Shown in pieces: positions 51,660-60,436 of a DNA stretch of 64,000 nucleotides. The DNA comes from Candidatus Pantoea deserta. Its GTDB lineage: Bacteria; Pseudomonadota; Gammaproteobacteria; Enterobacterales; Enterobacteriaceae. The stretch lies in contig NZ_RMVG01000009.1 in the NCBI RefSeq assembly GCF_003813865.1, forward strand, positions 114,317 to 178,316. Direction: 5' to 3'. The translations under genes were made by a program, and so were the position numbers. Every line of letters begins with the position of its first letter. Position 1 is the stretch's first letter. A model generated the notes under the pieces. That model was not told where the DNA came from. It worked only from the letters and a program-made list of their open reading frames with translations, and did no database searches.

Positions 51660-52544
51660 TTAGCGAAGCAGGAAGGGAACAAGCGCACCGGAAATGGAAT
51701 CCTGCAACAGGCTTTGGGCTTTATGATCGAGATTGCGATTGAGCCACAGCGTAATGCCAAAGGTACCTGCCGCAGGCAGCGGGCCATCAGTAACCTGAAG
51801 AGAGGACGGCAGGCCGACTGGAGAGCGCAGCGTAATGCCCAGCCCTGCCTGAACCGCCGCCCAGATGCCGCTGAGACTCAGGCTGGTAAAGGCGACGCGC
51901 CAGGCTATCCCGGCGCGATCCAGTGCGGCAATGGCGCGCGAACGCATCAGGCAGGGGGCATCAAACATCACCAGAGGTAATGGTTCGCCGCTTGCCAGCA
52001 GGTCAGCGACATTGAGCTGCGGGGAACCAATCCACACCAGCGGACATTCGCCTAAAAAATCGCTGTCCTCAATGGCCTGTTCGGGCTGCCACAGCAGGGC
52101 GATGTCCACGCTTTTTTCAGTTGCGGCCTGTCGTAGCGCGCGGTTGCGCTCGATCCGCGCGGTAATGTTAAGCCCTGGGTGCTGGCGACTGAGCTGACTC
52201 AACAGACCTGGCATAATGGACTCGCCGAAGTCTTCCTGCATGCCAATGCGCAACTCGCCGTTGAGCTGCTCGCCGCGCACCGCATAGTGCGCTTCGTCAT
52301 TTAACGCCAGCAGGCGACGCGCATAGCTCAACATAATCTCGCCGCTGGGCGTTAATGCGAGCTTGCGGCCTTGCTTTACCACCAGTTCAGCCTCGCACTG
52401 CATTTCCAGCTTTTTTAGCTGCGCGCTGACGGCAGAGGTCGAGCGGCATAGCCGTTGGGCGGCAAGCGTAAAACTGCCGTATTCGATGCCCGCGACAAAA
52501 CTTCGCAGCGCATCCATATCCAGAGAGACGGGGAGCTTAGTCAT
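51660..52544 (-). CDS. LysR-family transcriptional regulator
   Basis: 294-aa LTTR. The winged HTH is at about 8-65 (LDMDALRSFVAGIEYGSFTLAAQRLCRSTSAVSAQLKKLE). The effector domain follows with LSGELRIG-like NGELRIGMQEDFGE and ends LVPFLLR. ATG 52544 (MTKLPVS) is chosen: AGGAT precedes it and it gives family length, whereas the frame extends 23 codons further upstream into non-family sequence. It is divergent from the CMD/tautomerase/DUF4865 operon, 98 bases away, and probably activates it; no T-N11-A box was matched with certainty. Confidence 0.9.
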   Translation of the reverse strand: MTKLPVSLDMDALRSFVAGIEYGSFTLAAQRLCRSTSAVSAQLKKLEMQCEAELVVKQGRKLALTPSGEIMLSYARRLLALNDEAHYAVRGEQLNGELRIGMQEDFGESIMPGLLSQLSRQHPGLNITARIERNRALRQAATEKSVDIALLWQPEQAIEDSDFLGECPLVWIGSPQLNVADLLASGEPLPLVMFDAPCLMRSRAIAALDRAGIAWRVAFTSLSLSGIWAAVQAGLGITLRSPVGLPSSLQVTDGPLPAAGTFGITLWLNRNLDHKAQSLLQDSISGALVPFLLR

Positions 52545-52642
52545 ATCATCCTGCTTTTTGGGATGGTCTGTGCTGAATAATTTGATTTTAAGGATGGTAG
52601 CAGAAGACGACACTGAGAGAGAGCGAAAAAAGAGGAGTCGTC

Positions 52643-52960
52643 ATGAACCATCACATCGTTCGCAACAGCCTGAAGCAGCTGTCGCCCAAACTGGCTGAAA
52701 TCACTGAAAACGTGCTGTTTGGCGACATCTGGCAGCGGGGCGTGTTGACGCCGCGCGAACGTAGCCTGATTACGCTGGCGTGCCTGGCCGCGCTGGGGCG
52801 AGAAAAGCAGCTTGCCTGGCATGTTCATTTCGCGAAACAAAACGGATTAGGGGCGGAGGAGCTGAGCGAGGCTTTCACTCATCTGGCTTTCTATGCGGGC
52901 TGGCCCGCTGCCGTTACCGCGCTGAGCTATCTGTCTGAGGAGAACCGTCCATGCCGCTAA
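52643..52960 (+). CDS. Carboxymuconolactone decarboxylase-family (AhpD-like) protein
   Basis: 105-aa CMD-family protein. The TPRERSLITLACLAALGRE motif near 38-56 and HVHFAKQNGLGAEELSEAFTHLAFYAGWP near 65-95 are typical. The CxxC of AhpD is absent, so this is the CMD rather than peroxidase-disulfide type. First gene of a three-gene operon divergent from the LysR regulator; it overlaps the tautomerase gene by 10 bases. May act on a gamma-lactone or similar small organic acid. Confidence 0.88.
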   Translation: MNHHIVRNSLKQLSPKLAEITENVLFGDIWQRGVLTPRERSLITLACLAALGREKQLAWHVHFAKQNGLGAEELSEAFTHLAFYAGWPAAVTALSYLSEENRPCR

Positions 52961-53340
52961 CGCGTATCACGCTTCATCAGGACCTCAGCGCCGCCCACAT
53001 TGCGACCCTCTCAGAGATCCTGCACAGCACGCTGGTGGAGACCTTTGACGTGCCTGTACAAGATAAATTTCAGATCATTGAGCGACTGCCCGCTGCGCAG
53101 CGTATTTATGACCGGCACTATCTGAGCGGTACGCGCAGCGATAATTTCATCCTGTTTACGCTGCTGGCCGGCAAACCGCGTTCCGCAGCGCAAAAATCCG
53201 CCCTGTATCAACGGCTGACGCAGCGTCTGGAGCAGCAGCTCAATATCCATCCCGATGACGTTATGGTGGTCATTCAGTTCAACACCACAGCGGACTGGAG
53301 CTTCAGTAACGGAAAAATGCACGTTGAGGAGACGCCATGA
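52951..53340 (+). CDS. Tautomerase-family protein
   Basis: 129-aa protein of the tautomerase superfamily, two-fold longer than 4-oxalocrotonate tautomerase. The catalytic N-terminal proline is Pro2 (MPLTRITLHQDL). DKFQIIERLPAAQRIYDRHY and NIHPDDVMVVIQFNT are family segments. Translationally coupled on both sides: overlaps the CMD gene and, by ATGA, the DUF4865 gene. Probably keto-enol tautomerisation of the pathway intermediate. Confidence 0.88.
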   Translation: MPLTRITLHQDLSAAHIATLSEILHSTLVETFDVPVQDKFQIIERLPAAQRIYDRHYLSGTRSDNFILFTLLAGKPRSAAQKSALYQRLTQRLEQQLNIHPDDVMVVIQFNTTADWSFSNGKMHVEETP

Positions 53341-53855
53341 TCGCTATGCAATATCGCATCATACTGCCAGCTGATTACGACATGGATATTATTGAGCGGC
53401 GCATCAGAGATAACGCGGCAAAACTCGATGGCTTTCCGCATCTCTACTTTAAAGCTTATCTCTATGCGCGCCGCGATGACGGCGCGCCCGCCAACTGCTA
53501 TGCGCCGCTCTATGTCTGGCAGAATACGGCCGGTCTGACGCGTTTTTTACAAAGCGCGGGTTTTGCCAGACTCATAGCGGATTTCGGCTGGCCGACCATC
53601 ACGCTCTGGCTGACGCTGACCTGTCCTGAGCGTGAGGCGCTAATCCATGCGCGCTTCGCTGCGCTGCATTACGACGCGGTCAAGCCCTACAGTGATCTAG
53701 CCACGCTCAATACCGATGCCGCGCTGACCGGCTGGGATGTTCACCACCAGACGCTGCTTCAGGCCGATTTTGCAGACGACAGGGCATGCCTGCGCGGTGA
53801 TATTTACCGTATCGGCTATGTAGCCTGCGGCCAGACGTTATGCGAGACGCGGTAA
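53337..53855 (+). CDS. DUF4865-family protein
   Basis: 172-aa protein of the DUF4865 group, found with LysR, CMD and tautomerase genes in similar operons. It has tandem ferredoxin-like halves rich in aromatic residues (FPHLYFKAYLYARRDDG, NCYAPLYVWQNTAGLTRFL). No catalytic motif recognised; function unknown. ATG 53337 overlaps the previous stop; Met4 is an alternative start. Confidence 0.8.
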   Translation: MIAMQYRIILPADYDMDIIERRIRDNAAKLDGFPHLYFKAYLYARRDDGAPANCYAPLYVWQNTAGLTRFLQSAGFARLIADFGWPTITLWLTLTCPEREALIHARFAALHYDAVKPYSDLATLNTDAALTGWDVHHQTLLQADFADDRACLRGDIYRIGYVACGQTLCETR

Positions 53856-53956
53856 CATTCTGAAAGAATAAATTTAACATCTTTGTTGCCGCCGCCGCCG
53901 CAGCTGAAGCCTGCTCGCCTACGCTAAAAAGGTTTAGCACTGGAGAGCCATGTCGT

Positions 53957-56281
53957 ATGAAACATCAAAACAGAAACATTGGTATTGCGCCTTATGGCGG
54001 CTCAGCAGGCGGCTGGGGCGCGTTGAAAGCGGTAGCGGACGCGATTCGCGGCCAGATGTCAGTTAAGCAGGACGTGATTGCGCTGTTTAAGGTTAACCAG
54101 CCGGAAGGATTTGACTGTCCTGGCTGCGCCTGGCCCGATCCGCAGCATCGTTCCTCCTTTGAGTTCTGCGAGAACGGCGCCAAGGCGGTGTCGTGGGAGG
54201 CCACCAATAAGCGCACCACGCCGGAATTTTTCGCCGCGCATACCGTCAGCGAGCTTTGGCAGCGCAACGCCTTTGAACTGGAAGGCGAAGGGCGCTTAAC
54301 GCACCCGATGAAATATGATGCCGCCAGCGACACCTACCAGCCGATAGAATGGGAAACCGCCTTTAGCGAAATCGGCGCGCTGCTGCGGAGCTATGAGGAT
54401 CCTGACAGCGTCGAGTTTTACACCTCTGGCCGCGCCTCCAACGAAGCGGCTTTTCTCTGGCAGCTGTTTGCCCGCGAATACGGCACCAATAACTTTCCCG
54501 ACTGCTCAAACATGTGTCACGAACCCACCAGCGTCGGGCTGCCGCAGTCGATCGGCGTAGGCAAAGGCACGGTAGAGCTGGAGGACTTCAATCACTGCGA
54601 TTTAGTGCTCTGCATCGGTCATAATCCCGGCACCAACCATCCGCGCATGCTGGCGACGCTGCGCGATGTGTCGAAGCGCGGCAAAACCATCGTCGCGATC
54701 AATCCGCTGCGCGAGCGCGGTCTGGAACGTTTTACCTCGCCGCAAAGCCCGATTGAAATGCTGTCGATGGGATCGACCCAGCTGGCGTCCACCTATTATA
54801 AAGTGCGCGTCGGCGGCGACGCGGCGATGCTGAAGGGCGTGATGAAGTGTCTGCTGTCAATGCATGACAAAGCGCTGGCGGCGGGCGAACCGGGGGTGCT
54901 GGACCTTGATTTTATCCGCCAACACACCGAAGGCTTCGACGCGCTGAAGGCCGATCTGGACGCCACCGACTGGGACCATATTTTGAAAGTTTCCGGAATG
55001 GAGCGGGATGAGATTCAAAATATCGCCCATCTCTATGCCGCAGCGGAAAACACCATTATCTGTTACGGCATGGGGATTACCCAACACCAATACGGCACGC
55101 AAAATGTCCAGCAGATCGCCAACCTGCTGCTGCTGCGCGGCAATATTGGTAAAAAGGGCGCAGGCATCTGTCCGTTACGCGGTCACTCCAACGTTCAGGG
55201 CGATCGCACGGTCGGCATTACTGAAATTCCGCCGCAGTGGATGCTGGACAATATTGAGAAGGTCTTTGGCTTCAGGCCGCCGCAGAAGCACGGTCACGGC
55301 GCGGTAGCGGCCATTCAGGCGATGCGTGACGGCAAGGCCAAAGCGCTGCTGTGTCTGGGCGGCAATCTGGCAGAGGCGATCTCCGATCCCCAGGTGACCT
55401 TTGAGGCGATGCGCAAGCTCGACCTGGTGGTGCATATGGCCACCAAACTTAACCGTTCGCATCTGCTGCTCGGCAAGCATAACTATCTGTTTCCGGTGCT
55501 GGGCCGCACTGAAATCGATCGTCAGGCATCGGGCGAGCAAAGCGTCACCGTCGAAGACTCTATGTCGATGGTGCACGCTTCGCGCGGCACGCTGAAGCCT
55601 GCGTCACCCCATCTGAAATCGGAACCGGCGCTGGTGGCCGCGCTGGCGAAAGCCACGCTGCGCAACTCACGGGTCGAGTGGGATAAAATGGTAGGCGACT
55701 ACAGTTTTATTCGTGATGCCATTGAGGCTGTCTTCCCAGGCTTTGACGAGTATAACCAGCGCATCATGAAGCCAGGGGGTTTTCGCCTGCCTGTTCCCGC
55801 CTCGCAGCGCAAGTGGATGACGCCGAGCGGCAAGGCGCAGTTCAAGGTGATGCAGGGTATCAACGAAGACCCGCGTTCGCTGAAGTGTCACGATCTGGTG
55901 CTCACCACGCTGCGCAGTCACGATCAGTACAACACCACGCTGTATGGCCTGAACGATCGCTATCGCGGCGTCACCGGTCGGCGCGACGTGCTCTTTATGG
56001 CGGCTGATGAAGCCGAAAAGCGGCAGTTTCGCGTCGGGGACAAAGTCAATATGGTCGCGCTCGATCCGCAAGGCAATCGTACTGCGCGGCGGCTGGATAA
56101 CCTTACCGTAGTGGTATACGACATGGCGCCGGGTTCGGTGGCGGCTTACTACCCCGAAGCCAACGTTATGGTGCCGCTCGACAGTCATGACACCGAAAGC
56201 GGCATTCCTGCCTATAAAAGTATTCCGGTCGAACTGGAGCTGTGCGAGGCGCCTGCCGAAACCTCAGGCGCGCTACGCTAA
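53957..56281 (+). CDS. YdeP-type FdhF-like molybdopterin oxidoreductase
   Basis: 774-aa member of the DMSO-reductase superfamily, closest in layout to E. coli YdeP. Near the N-terminus only CPGC (C54, C57) is found with no following Cys pair, so a [4Fe-4S] cluster of the usual kind may be missing or unusual. The Mo-ligand region is [17 protein letters not shown] near 185-200, with Cys rather than selenocysteine. HNPGTNHPR and [12 protein letters not shown] are cofactor-binding segments. YdeP is linked to acid resistance in E. coli; substrate not known. fdhD, usually needed for such enzymes, is not in the window. Monocistronic. Confidence 0.88.
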   Translation: MKHQNRNIGIAPYGGSAGGWGALKAVADAIRGQMSVKQDVIALFKVNQPEGFDCPGCAWPDPQHRSSFEFCENGAKAVSWEATNKRTTPEFFAAHTVSELWQRNAFELEGEGRLTHPMKYDAASDTYQPIEWETAFSEIGALLRSYEDPDSVEFYTSGRASNEAAFLWQLFAREYGTNNFPDCSNMCHEPTSVGLPQSIGVGKGTVELEDFNHCDLVLCIGHNPGTNHPRMLATLRDVSKRGKTIVAINPLRERGLERFTSPQSPIEMLSMGSTQLASTYYKVRVGGDAAMLKGVMKCLLSMHDKALAAGEPGVLDLDFIRQHTEGFDALKADLDATDWDHILKVSGMERDEIQNIAHLYAAAENTIICYGMGITQHQYGTQNVQQIANLLLLRGNIGKKGAGICPLRGHSNVQGDRTVGITEIPPQWMLDNIEKVFGFRPPQKHGHGAVAAIQAMRDGKAKALLCLGGNLAEAISDPQVTFEAMRKLDLVVHMATKLNRSHLLLGKHNYLFPVLGRTEIDRQASGEQSVTVEDSMSMVHASRGTLKPASPHLKSEPALVAALAKATLRNSRVEWDKMVGDYSFIRDAIEAVFPGFDEYNQRIMKPGGFRLPVPASQRKWMTPSGKAQFKVMQGINEDPRSLKCHDLVLTTLRSHDQYNTTLYGLNDRYRGVTGRRDVLFMAADEAEKRQFRVGDKVNMVALDPQGNRTARRLDNLTVVVYDMAPGSVAAYYPEANVMVPLDSHDTESGIPAYKSIPVELELCEAPAETSGALR

Positions 56282-56311
56282 AAATAAAGGCCGCATCAGC
56301 GGCCTTATTTT
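56281..56311. terminator. Bidirectional terminator
   Basis: AAAATAAAGGCCGC-ATCA-GCGGCCTTATTTTTT directly at the end of the molybdoprotein gene; it contains the stop codon of the converging aldo/keto reductase gene. Confidence 0.9.
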
Positions 56312-57168
56312 TTCGCAATCTCATCCAGTGTCTTGATCGCCTCATCCGGTAAGGTCAGCTGCGCCGCCGCCAGGTTTTCACGCAGATGCTCTGGCGATGA
56401 CGTGCCGGGGATCAGCAAAATATTCGGCGAACGCTGTAGCAGCCAGGCGAGCGCCACCTGCATTGGCGTGGCATTAAGCTGCTGCGCCACCTGCGTAAGC
56501 TGCGTTGACTGCAACGGCGTAAAGCCGCCCAGCGGGAAAAAGGGCACGTAGGCGATACCCTGTGCGGCCAGCGAGTCGATCAGGGGATCATCTTCGCGAT
56601 TGGCGAGATTGTAGAGGTTTTGCACGCAGGCAATCTCGGTTAGCTGCTGCGCCTCTTCAACCTGCCGCGCCGTCACGTTGCTCAGCCCAATGTGGCGGAT
56701 AATGCCTTGCTCTTTCAGGTTAATCAGCGCTTTTAGCTGCGGAACCAGCGAGCCTTCAGCCGGTTTTTGCGGGTTGAGCATGCTGCGCAGGTTTACCACT
56801 TCCAGCACCCCAAGATCGAGATGGCGCAGGTTATCTTCAACCGCGCTGACCAACTCGTCCGGCGTAAATGCAGGCAGCCAGCCGCCTTTCGCATCACGCC
56901 GCGCGCCCACTTTGGTGACGATAATAAGATCTTCCGGGTAGGGGTGTAGCGCCTTGTTAATCAGTTTATTCGTCAGGTGCGGACCGTAAAAGTCACTGGT
57001 ATCGATATGACGGACGCCAGCCGCTACCGCATCACGTAGCACCTGAATCGCACGCGCTTCATCTTTGGGCGGACCAAATACGCCGGGTCCGGCTAGCTGC
57101 ATGGCGCCGTAGCCGATACGACCGACTTCATCGTCACCCAGACGGTAGCGAAGGGAAATCTGAGACAT
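56305..57168 (-). CDS. Aldo/keto reductase
   Basis: 287-aa NADPH-dependent AKR, similar in layout to YdbC. Catalytic Asp and Tyr are in RHIDTSDFYGP near residues 55-65 and Lys in IIVTKVGAR near 83-90; the usual His position reads VVNLRS, a feature shared with YdbC-like members. C-terminal cofactor motif is LIPGTSSPEHLRENL near 255. AGGAGGTTGCT lies upstream of ATG 57168. Likely reduces small aldehydes (E. coli YdbC acts on pyridoxal) but substrate is not proven. The stop lies inside the shared terminator. Confidence 0.9.
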   Translation of the reverse strand: MSQISLRYRLGDDEVGRIGYGAMQLAGPGVFGPPKDEARAIQVLRDAVAAGVRHIDTSDFYGPHLTNKLINKALHPYPEDLIIVTKVGARRDAKGGWLPAFTPDELVSAVEDNLRHLDLGVLEVVNLRSMLNPQKPAEGSLVPQLKALINLKEQGIIRHIGLSNVTARQVEEAQQLTEIACVQNLYNLANREDDPLIDSLAAQGIAYVPFFPLGGFTPLQSTQLTQVAQQLNATPMQVALAWLLQRSPNILLIPGTSSPEHLRENLAAAQLTLPDEAIKTLDEIAKK

Positions 57169-57255
57169 AGCAACCTCCTGAATAAAAATACTCAGTAAGT
57201 GTAACCGTTGCGGGCACTTTCAGCAGAACAGGGTGACGGGAAAAAACGCGGCCGC

Positions 57256-58017
57256 TCAGGCAACCGCGGGGAGCTGCGGGTAATGGTGATGCAGGCGGCT
57301 GTCTGGTCCGCATAGCATGACGTGCTGGCCTTCGGCAAGACGCGTAAGGAAGTCCTGATGCATCACCTCGGTGATGCCTGCGCCGCACCATAGCAGATGA
57401 TGTTCATGATCGTGCGCGCCGACGTCCACAGCCGCAGCCAGCGGACGCAGTTCTACCCTGAATCCCTGACTGCTGAGCCTGATCGACTCCAGCCAGACTT
57501 CAGTCTTATCTCTTTCGCTCAGGCTTTCCAGCAGCAGCGGAACAGCAGCGAAACGCTGCGAGCTACGGTTGACGCTGTCGGCGTGATCGAGGATTAGCAG
57601 GTGAAAGCGCGCCCTGCGTCGATCTGCCCCGGAACGCGTGTCGTCGCGCAGCCAGTGATTGAGCGGCCGCAATAGCTTAAGCACCAAATCATCGCCGGTA
57701 AAATTACTGGCCAGTTTGCGCAGCAGACGCGTCAGGGAGTGGTCGCTGCCAAACTCCAGCTGCCACAGCATGTCACCGCGCCTTGCCGCCCAGCCTCCGG
57801 TGCGCACGGGCAATTGGGCATCCTGCGCTATTTTGATCTCCCTGATCGTTGCGCCCTCTCTGGTCATCTGCGTCATATGCAGAACGTCCTGAAGCTGAGC
57901 GTCAGACCACTCCTGGGCTGCGCCAGCGCCTTTAATTAGACCACTGCGATACCAGCGTTTTAAATTAAGGCGATCGGCGCCTGACAGCGCGCAGATGGTT
58001 TCTGAAGAATAGGTCAT
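57256..58017 (-). CDS. MlrA-like MerR-family regulator
   Basis: 253-aa protein with an N-terminal MerR-type HTH (TICALSGADRLNLKRWYRSGLI, about 7-28), although the canonical dimerisation arm is weak. The C-terminal half contains HLLWCGAGITEVMHQDFLTRLAEGQHV near 205-232, which parallels the end of MlrA (LLVWCG...), the curli/CsgD activator tied to c-di-GMP. A dyad typical for MerR autoregulation precedes it. The divergent neighbour is a diguanylate cyclase, which supports a c-di-GMP-linked role. Function is inferred from resemblance and context. Confidence 0.72.
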   Translation of the reverse strand: MTYSSETICALSGADRLNLKRWYRSGLIKGAGAAQEWSDAQLQDVLHMTQMTREGATIREIKIAQDAQLPVRTGGWAARRGDMLWQLEFGSDHSLTRLLRKLASNFTGDDLVLKLLRPLNHWLRDDTRSGADRRRARFHLLILDHADSVNRSSQRFAAVPLLLESLSERDKTEVWLESIRLSSQGFRVELRPLAAAVDVGAHDHEHHLLWCGAGITEVMHQDFLTRLAEGQHVMLCGPDSRLHHHYPQLPAVA

Positions 58018-58329
58018 GTGCTGTCCTTAATCGGAAAGCGAATAGCCACTGGTGCATACAGTGGATGAATACACAGTGTGAACCTGCAAAGTCCAAAATG
58101 ATACAGCATAAAATATTGTTTTAACTGGCGTCTGCGCCGTCGTGCACAAATGCCGTTGCGAATTAGCGACTTAAAGCCTGGCTGGCGAATATGAAACTTT
58201 TATTAGAGATGCACCTTTACCTTTCCTGAAACAGGCAGCGCGCGCGCCAGATGAATAAGTTGCCCGAATGCCCCATCCTGGTGTCTTACATGTGCTTAAC
58301 TCATTAAGAGCATTTAAACAGGACACAAT
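58018..58329. other. 312-bp divergent intergenic region, regulator/cyclase
   Basis: Contains the CCACTG/CAGTGG dyad near the regulator and AT-rich DNA before the diguanylate cyclase. Only one clear operator-like element is seen. Confidence 0.5.
58046..58064. promoter_or_regulatory. Candidate MerR-type operator
   Basis: CCACTG-GTGCATA-CAGTGG: perfect 6-bp arms with 7-base spacer (19 bp), 29 bases upstream of the MlrA-like start. The size suits a MerR-family dyad between promoter elements. Confidence 0.45.
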
Positions 58330-59877
58330 ATGAAGCTAAAAAGGAAAGCTGACCGGCTAAGGTCGCTAAATCGCTCGCTACCGAGAATTATCGCGTTATC
58401 CGGCATCATTCTTACTCTGGCCGTTATTGGACTCAATATCTGGACGCTGCGGGAAACCTGGCGCGATACCCTCAATCAGGCGCAGCAGATGGCGGTCAAC
58501 CTTTCACTTTCCCAGGCGCGCCAGGCGGATGACACGCTGCTTCAGACCGAGCTATCGCTGCGCGAAGTTCAGCATAAAGTACTGGATCAAGCGTCGACAG
58601 GTGTGGATGGCGCGGCGCTCAGCCAGACCATGCGGGAGCTACAGAGTCGCCTGCCTCAGCTGCACGGTCTGTTCTATTACGATGCTCAGGGTAAATGGAT
58701 AGCCACCTCTGAAAAGGTGGTGCCGCAAAACATCAATAACTCCGATCGTGAATATTTTCAGTATCACCGCACTAACCCGCGGGACAGTGTCCATATCGGA
58801 CCCGTTATCCGCAGCCGCAGCACTGGCGAGCTGGTGATACCGGTTTCGCTACGTGTTAATGACAGTTCAGGCGGATTTAGTGGCGTGCTGCTGGCGACCA
58901 TTCGGGTCGATTATTTTCGCCGTTACTATAGCTATTACGAAATGGGCGCGCGTGACGTGCTGGTGCTGATGCTGCCGGACAGCACGGTGCTCTATGCCCG
59001 TCCTATGCCTGACAGCTATATTGGCAAAAATCTCTCTTCAAGCCGTCTGTTCCAGTCTCTGCTCGCTAAATACGACAGAGGAGGCGGTCAGTGGCATGCG
59101 GCGCTCGACGGTCAGGCCCGCGTGTTTGGCTTCGCGCGTTCAGAGCGTTATTCGCTGGTTGTCGCAGCGGGCTATGACAAAGACAATCTGTTTATCAGCT
59201 GGCTCAAGGCGCGAGTCAAAGATGTTCTGCTCGACCTGGCGCTCTTGCTGGGCATTATGCTGATGGGCGCGTACGTATTGACCCAGGCGCGTCGCAGCGC
59301 CCGCAATCAGCAGGAGCTGACGCGCCTGCGCGATGAGCTAACGGCAGCCAACCTGTCGCTGGAAAACCTGGCGAATGCCGACGGGCTGACCGGGCTGGCA
59401 AACCGCCGTCAGTTCGACATCTTTCTGCAACAAAGCCTGTTAAATGCTGCGGAGCGCAACGAGCCGGTATCCTTGCTCCTGATGGATATTGACTACTTCA
59501 AGCGCTACAACGACACCTATGGACACGTCGCAGGCGATGTCTGTCTGAAAACGGTGGCCGACGCGCTCAAAGAACTGGCGATGCGCAGCAGCGACAAAGT
59601 GGCGAGATATGGCGGCGAAGAGTTTGCCATTATTTTGCCGGGCGCCACGCAGCTGGACGCGCTCTATATCGCCAGAGAGGCCGTAAAAGCAGTGAGCGCG
59701 CGCAATATTGCCCATAACTCATCGTCTATTGCCGCGCACGTCACGCTGAGCGCAGGCTGCGCCACTTTTATGCCAGACCGCGATCGTCTGGATCCGCAGG
59801 CGCTGATTGAAAAAGCAGACGAAGCGCTCTATCTGGCGAAGCACGGGGGACGCAACCAGGCGCGGCGCTACGGCTAG
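58330..59877 (+). CDS. Membrane diguanylate cyclase (dCache-GGDEF)
   Basis: 515-aa c-di-GMP synthase. A first membrane helix (about 20-42) and a second near 300-320 enclose a periplasmic dCache/PDC sensor with DREYFQYHRTNPRDSVHIGPV (about 138-158). The C-terminal GGDEF domain has the active motif GGEEF at 428-432, and the I-site R-S-S-D at 419-422, exactly five residues upstream, so product inhibition is expected. DADGLTGLANRRQFD-like ANADGLTGLANRRQ starts the domain near 348. It is divergent from the MlrA-like regulator, so signals sensed in the periplasm likely feed biofilm control. Signal unknown. Confidence 0.93.
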   Translation: MKLKRKADRLRSLNRSLPRIIALSGIILTLAVIGLNIWTLRETWRDTLNQAQQMAVNLSLSQARQADDTLLQTELSLREVQHKVLDQASTGVDGAALSQTMRELQSRLPQLHGLFYYDAQGKWIATSEKVVPQNINNSDREYFQYHRTNPRDSVHIGPVIRSRSTGELVIPVSLRVNDSSGGFSGVLLATIRVDYFRRYYSYYEMGARDVLVLMLPDSTVLYARPMPDSYIGKNLSSSRLFQSLLAKYDRGGGQWHAALDGQARVFGFARSERYSLVVAAGYDKDNLFISWLKARVKDVLLDLALLLGIMLMGAYVLTQARRSARNQQELTRLRDELTAANLSLENLANADGLTGLANRRQFDIFLQQSLLNAAERNEPVSLLLMDIDYFKRYNDTYGHVAGDVCLKTVADALKELAMRSSDKVARYGGEEFAIILPGATQLDALYIAREAVKAVSARNIAHNSSSIAAHVTLSAGCATFMPDRDRLDPQALIEKADEALYLAKHGGRNQARRYG

Positions 59878-60436
59878 CGGCGGTCGCCTGTCAGGAAAAA
59901 GGCGTATCGGCGATAACCCTGGCGGCGCCTCTGACAAGTATGGGCGCGAGAATCAGGTCTGGTAAGATCTTCGCGTCAATCTCGCTTGCCCCTTCAGAAC
60001 TCGCCAGTCCACAATTTTCTCTCTTCTTCTGACCAGAGCTGGAGAAGCATTTCCCGGAATTTTTCAGCGGCGGAGCTAAGGGTGTTGCCTCTTTTGAACA
60101 CCAGCCTCAGCATCCTTCTGATAACAGGATCGACAACAGGCGGCTAACGATCACCGGGTGTTCTTCTAACGGCATCGCCAGTTTAGATGAGGTTTTTATC
60201 GGTTCCTGCATGACTAAAATTGCGGCTAAAGAGACTTGTCGCTATCTCAGCTTTAACAAGCTTCAGCAACAGAGTGAAAAAGCGGAAGGCGTAATACAAC
60301 TCTTTAATTTAGCTATCAAACTTTTCCTGACGCCCAGAATTCTTCCATTGCGCGTCAAACCTCGATTTAAAACGTCAATGAAGCGTTTTATCTGGCGAAA
60401 CAGGGTTGCCGTCATCGGGTTTGACGCTGTGGGGCA
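59878..60436. other. 559-bp intergenic region with decayed gene
   Basis: Between converging cyclase and GGDEF-EAL genes. Part holds a LysR C-terminal remnant (59994-60211, minus strand). The rest is AT-rich with a 76-codon plus-strand frame (60210-60440) without ribosome site or family match. No terminator for the cyclase could be identified. Confidence 0.5.
59994..60211 (-). pseudogene. Remnant of a LysR-family regulator C-terminus
   Basis: Minus-strand frame reads VDPVIRRMLRLVFKRGNT, LSSAAEKFREMLLQLW, ending at TGA 59994-59996. This is the typical last segment of an LTTR effector domain (...L.LV.RRG.PLS.AA..F...L). Upstream, MPLEEHPVIVSRLLSILL is legible in another frame, consistent with a frameshift near 60100-60140. 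No DNA-binding domain remains. The piece is short, so the call rests on the pattern only. Confidence 0.5.

Noticed and set aside
53884..53900. GCC/GCG-rich microsatellite before the molybdoprotein gene
   Set aside because: Only about four triplets; too short to be meaningful.
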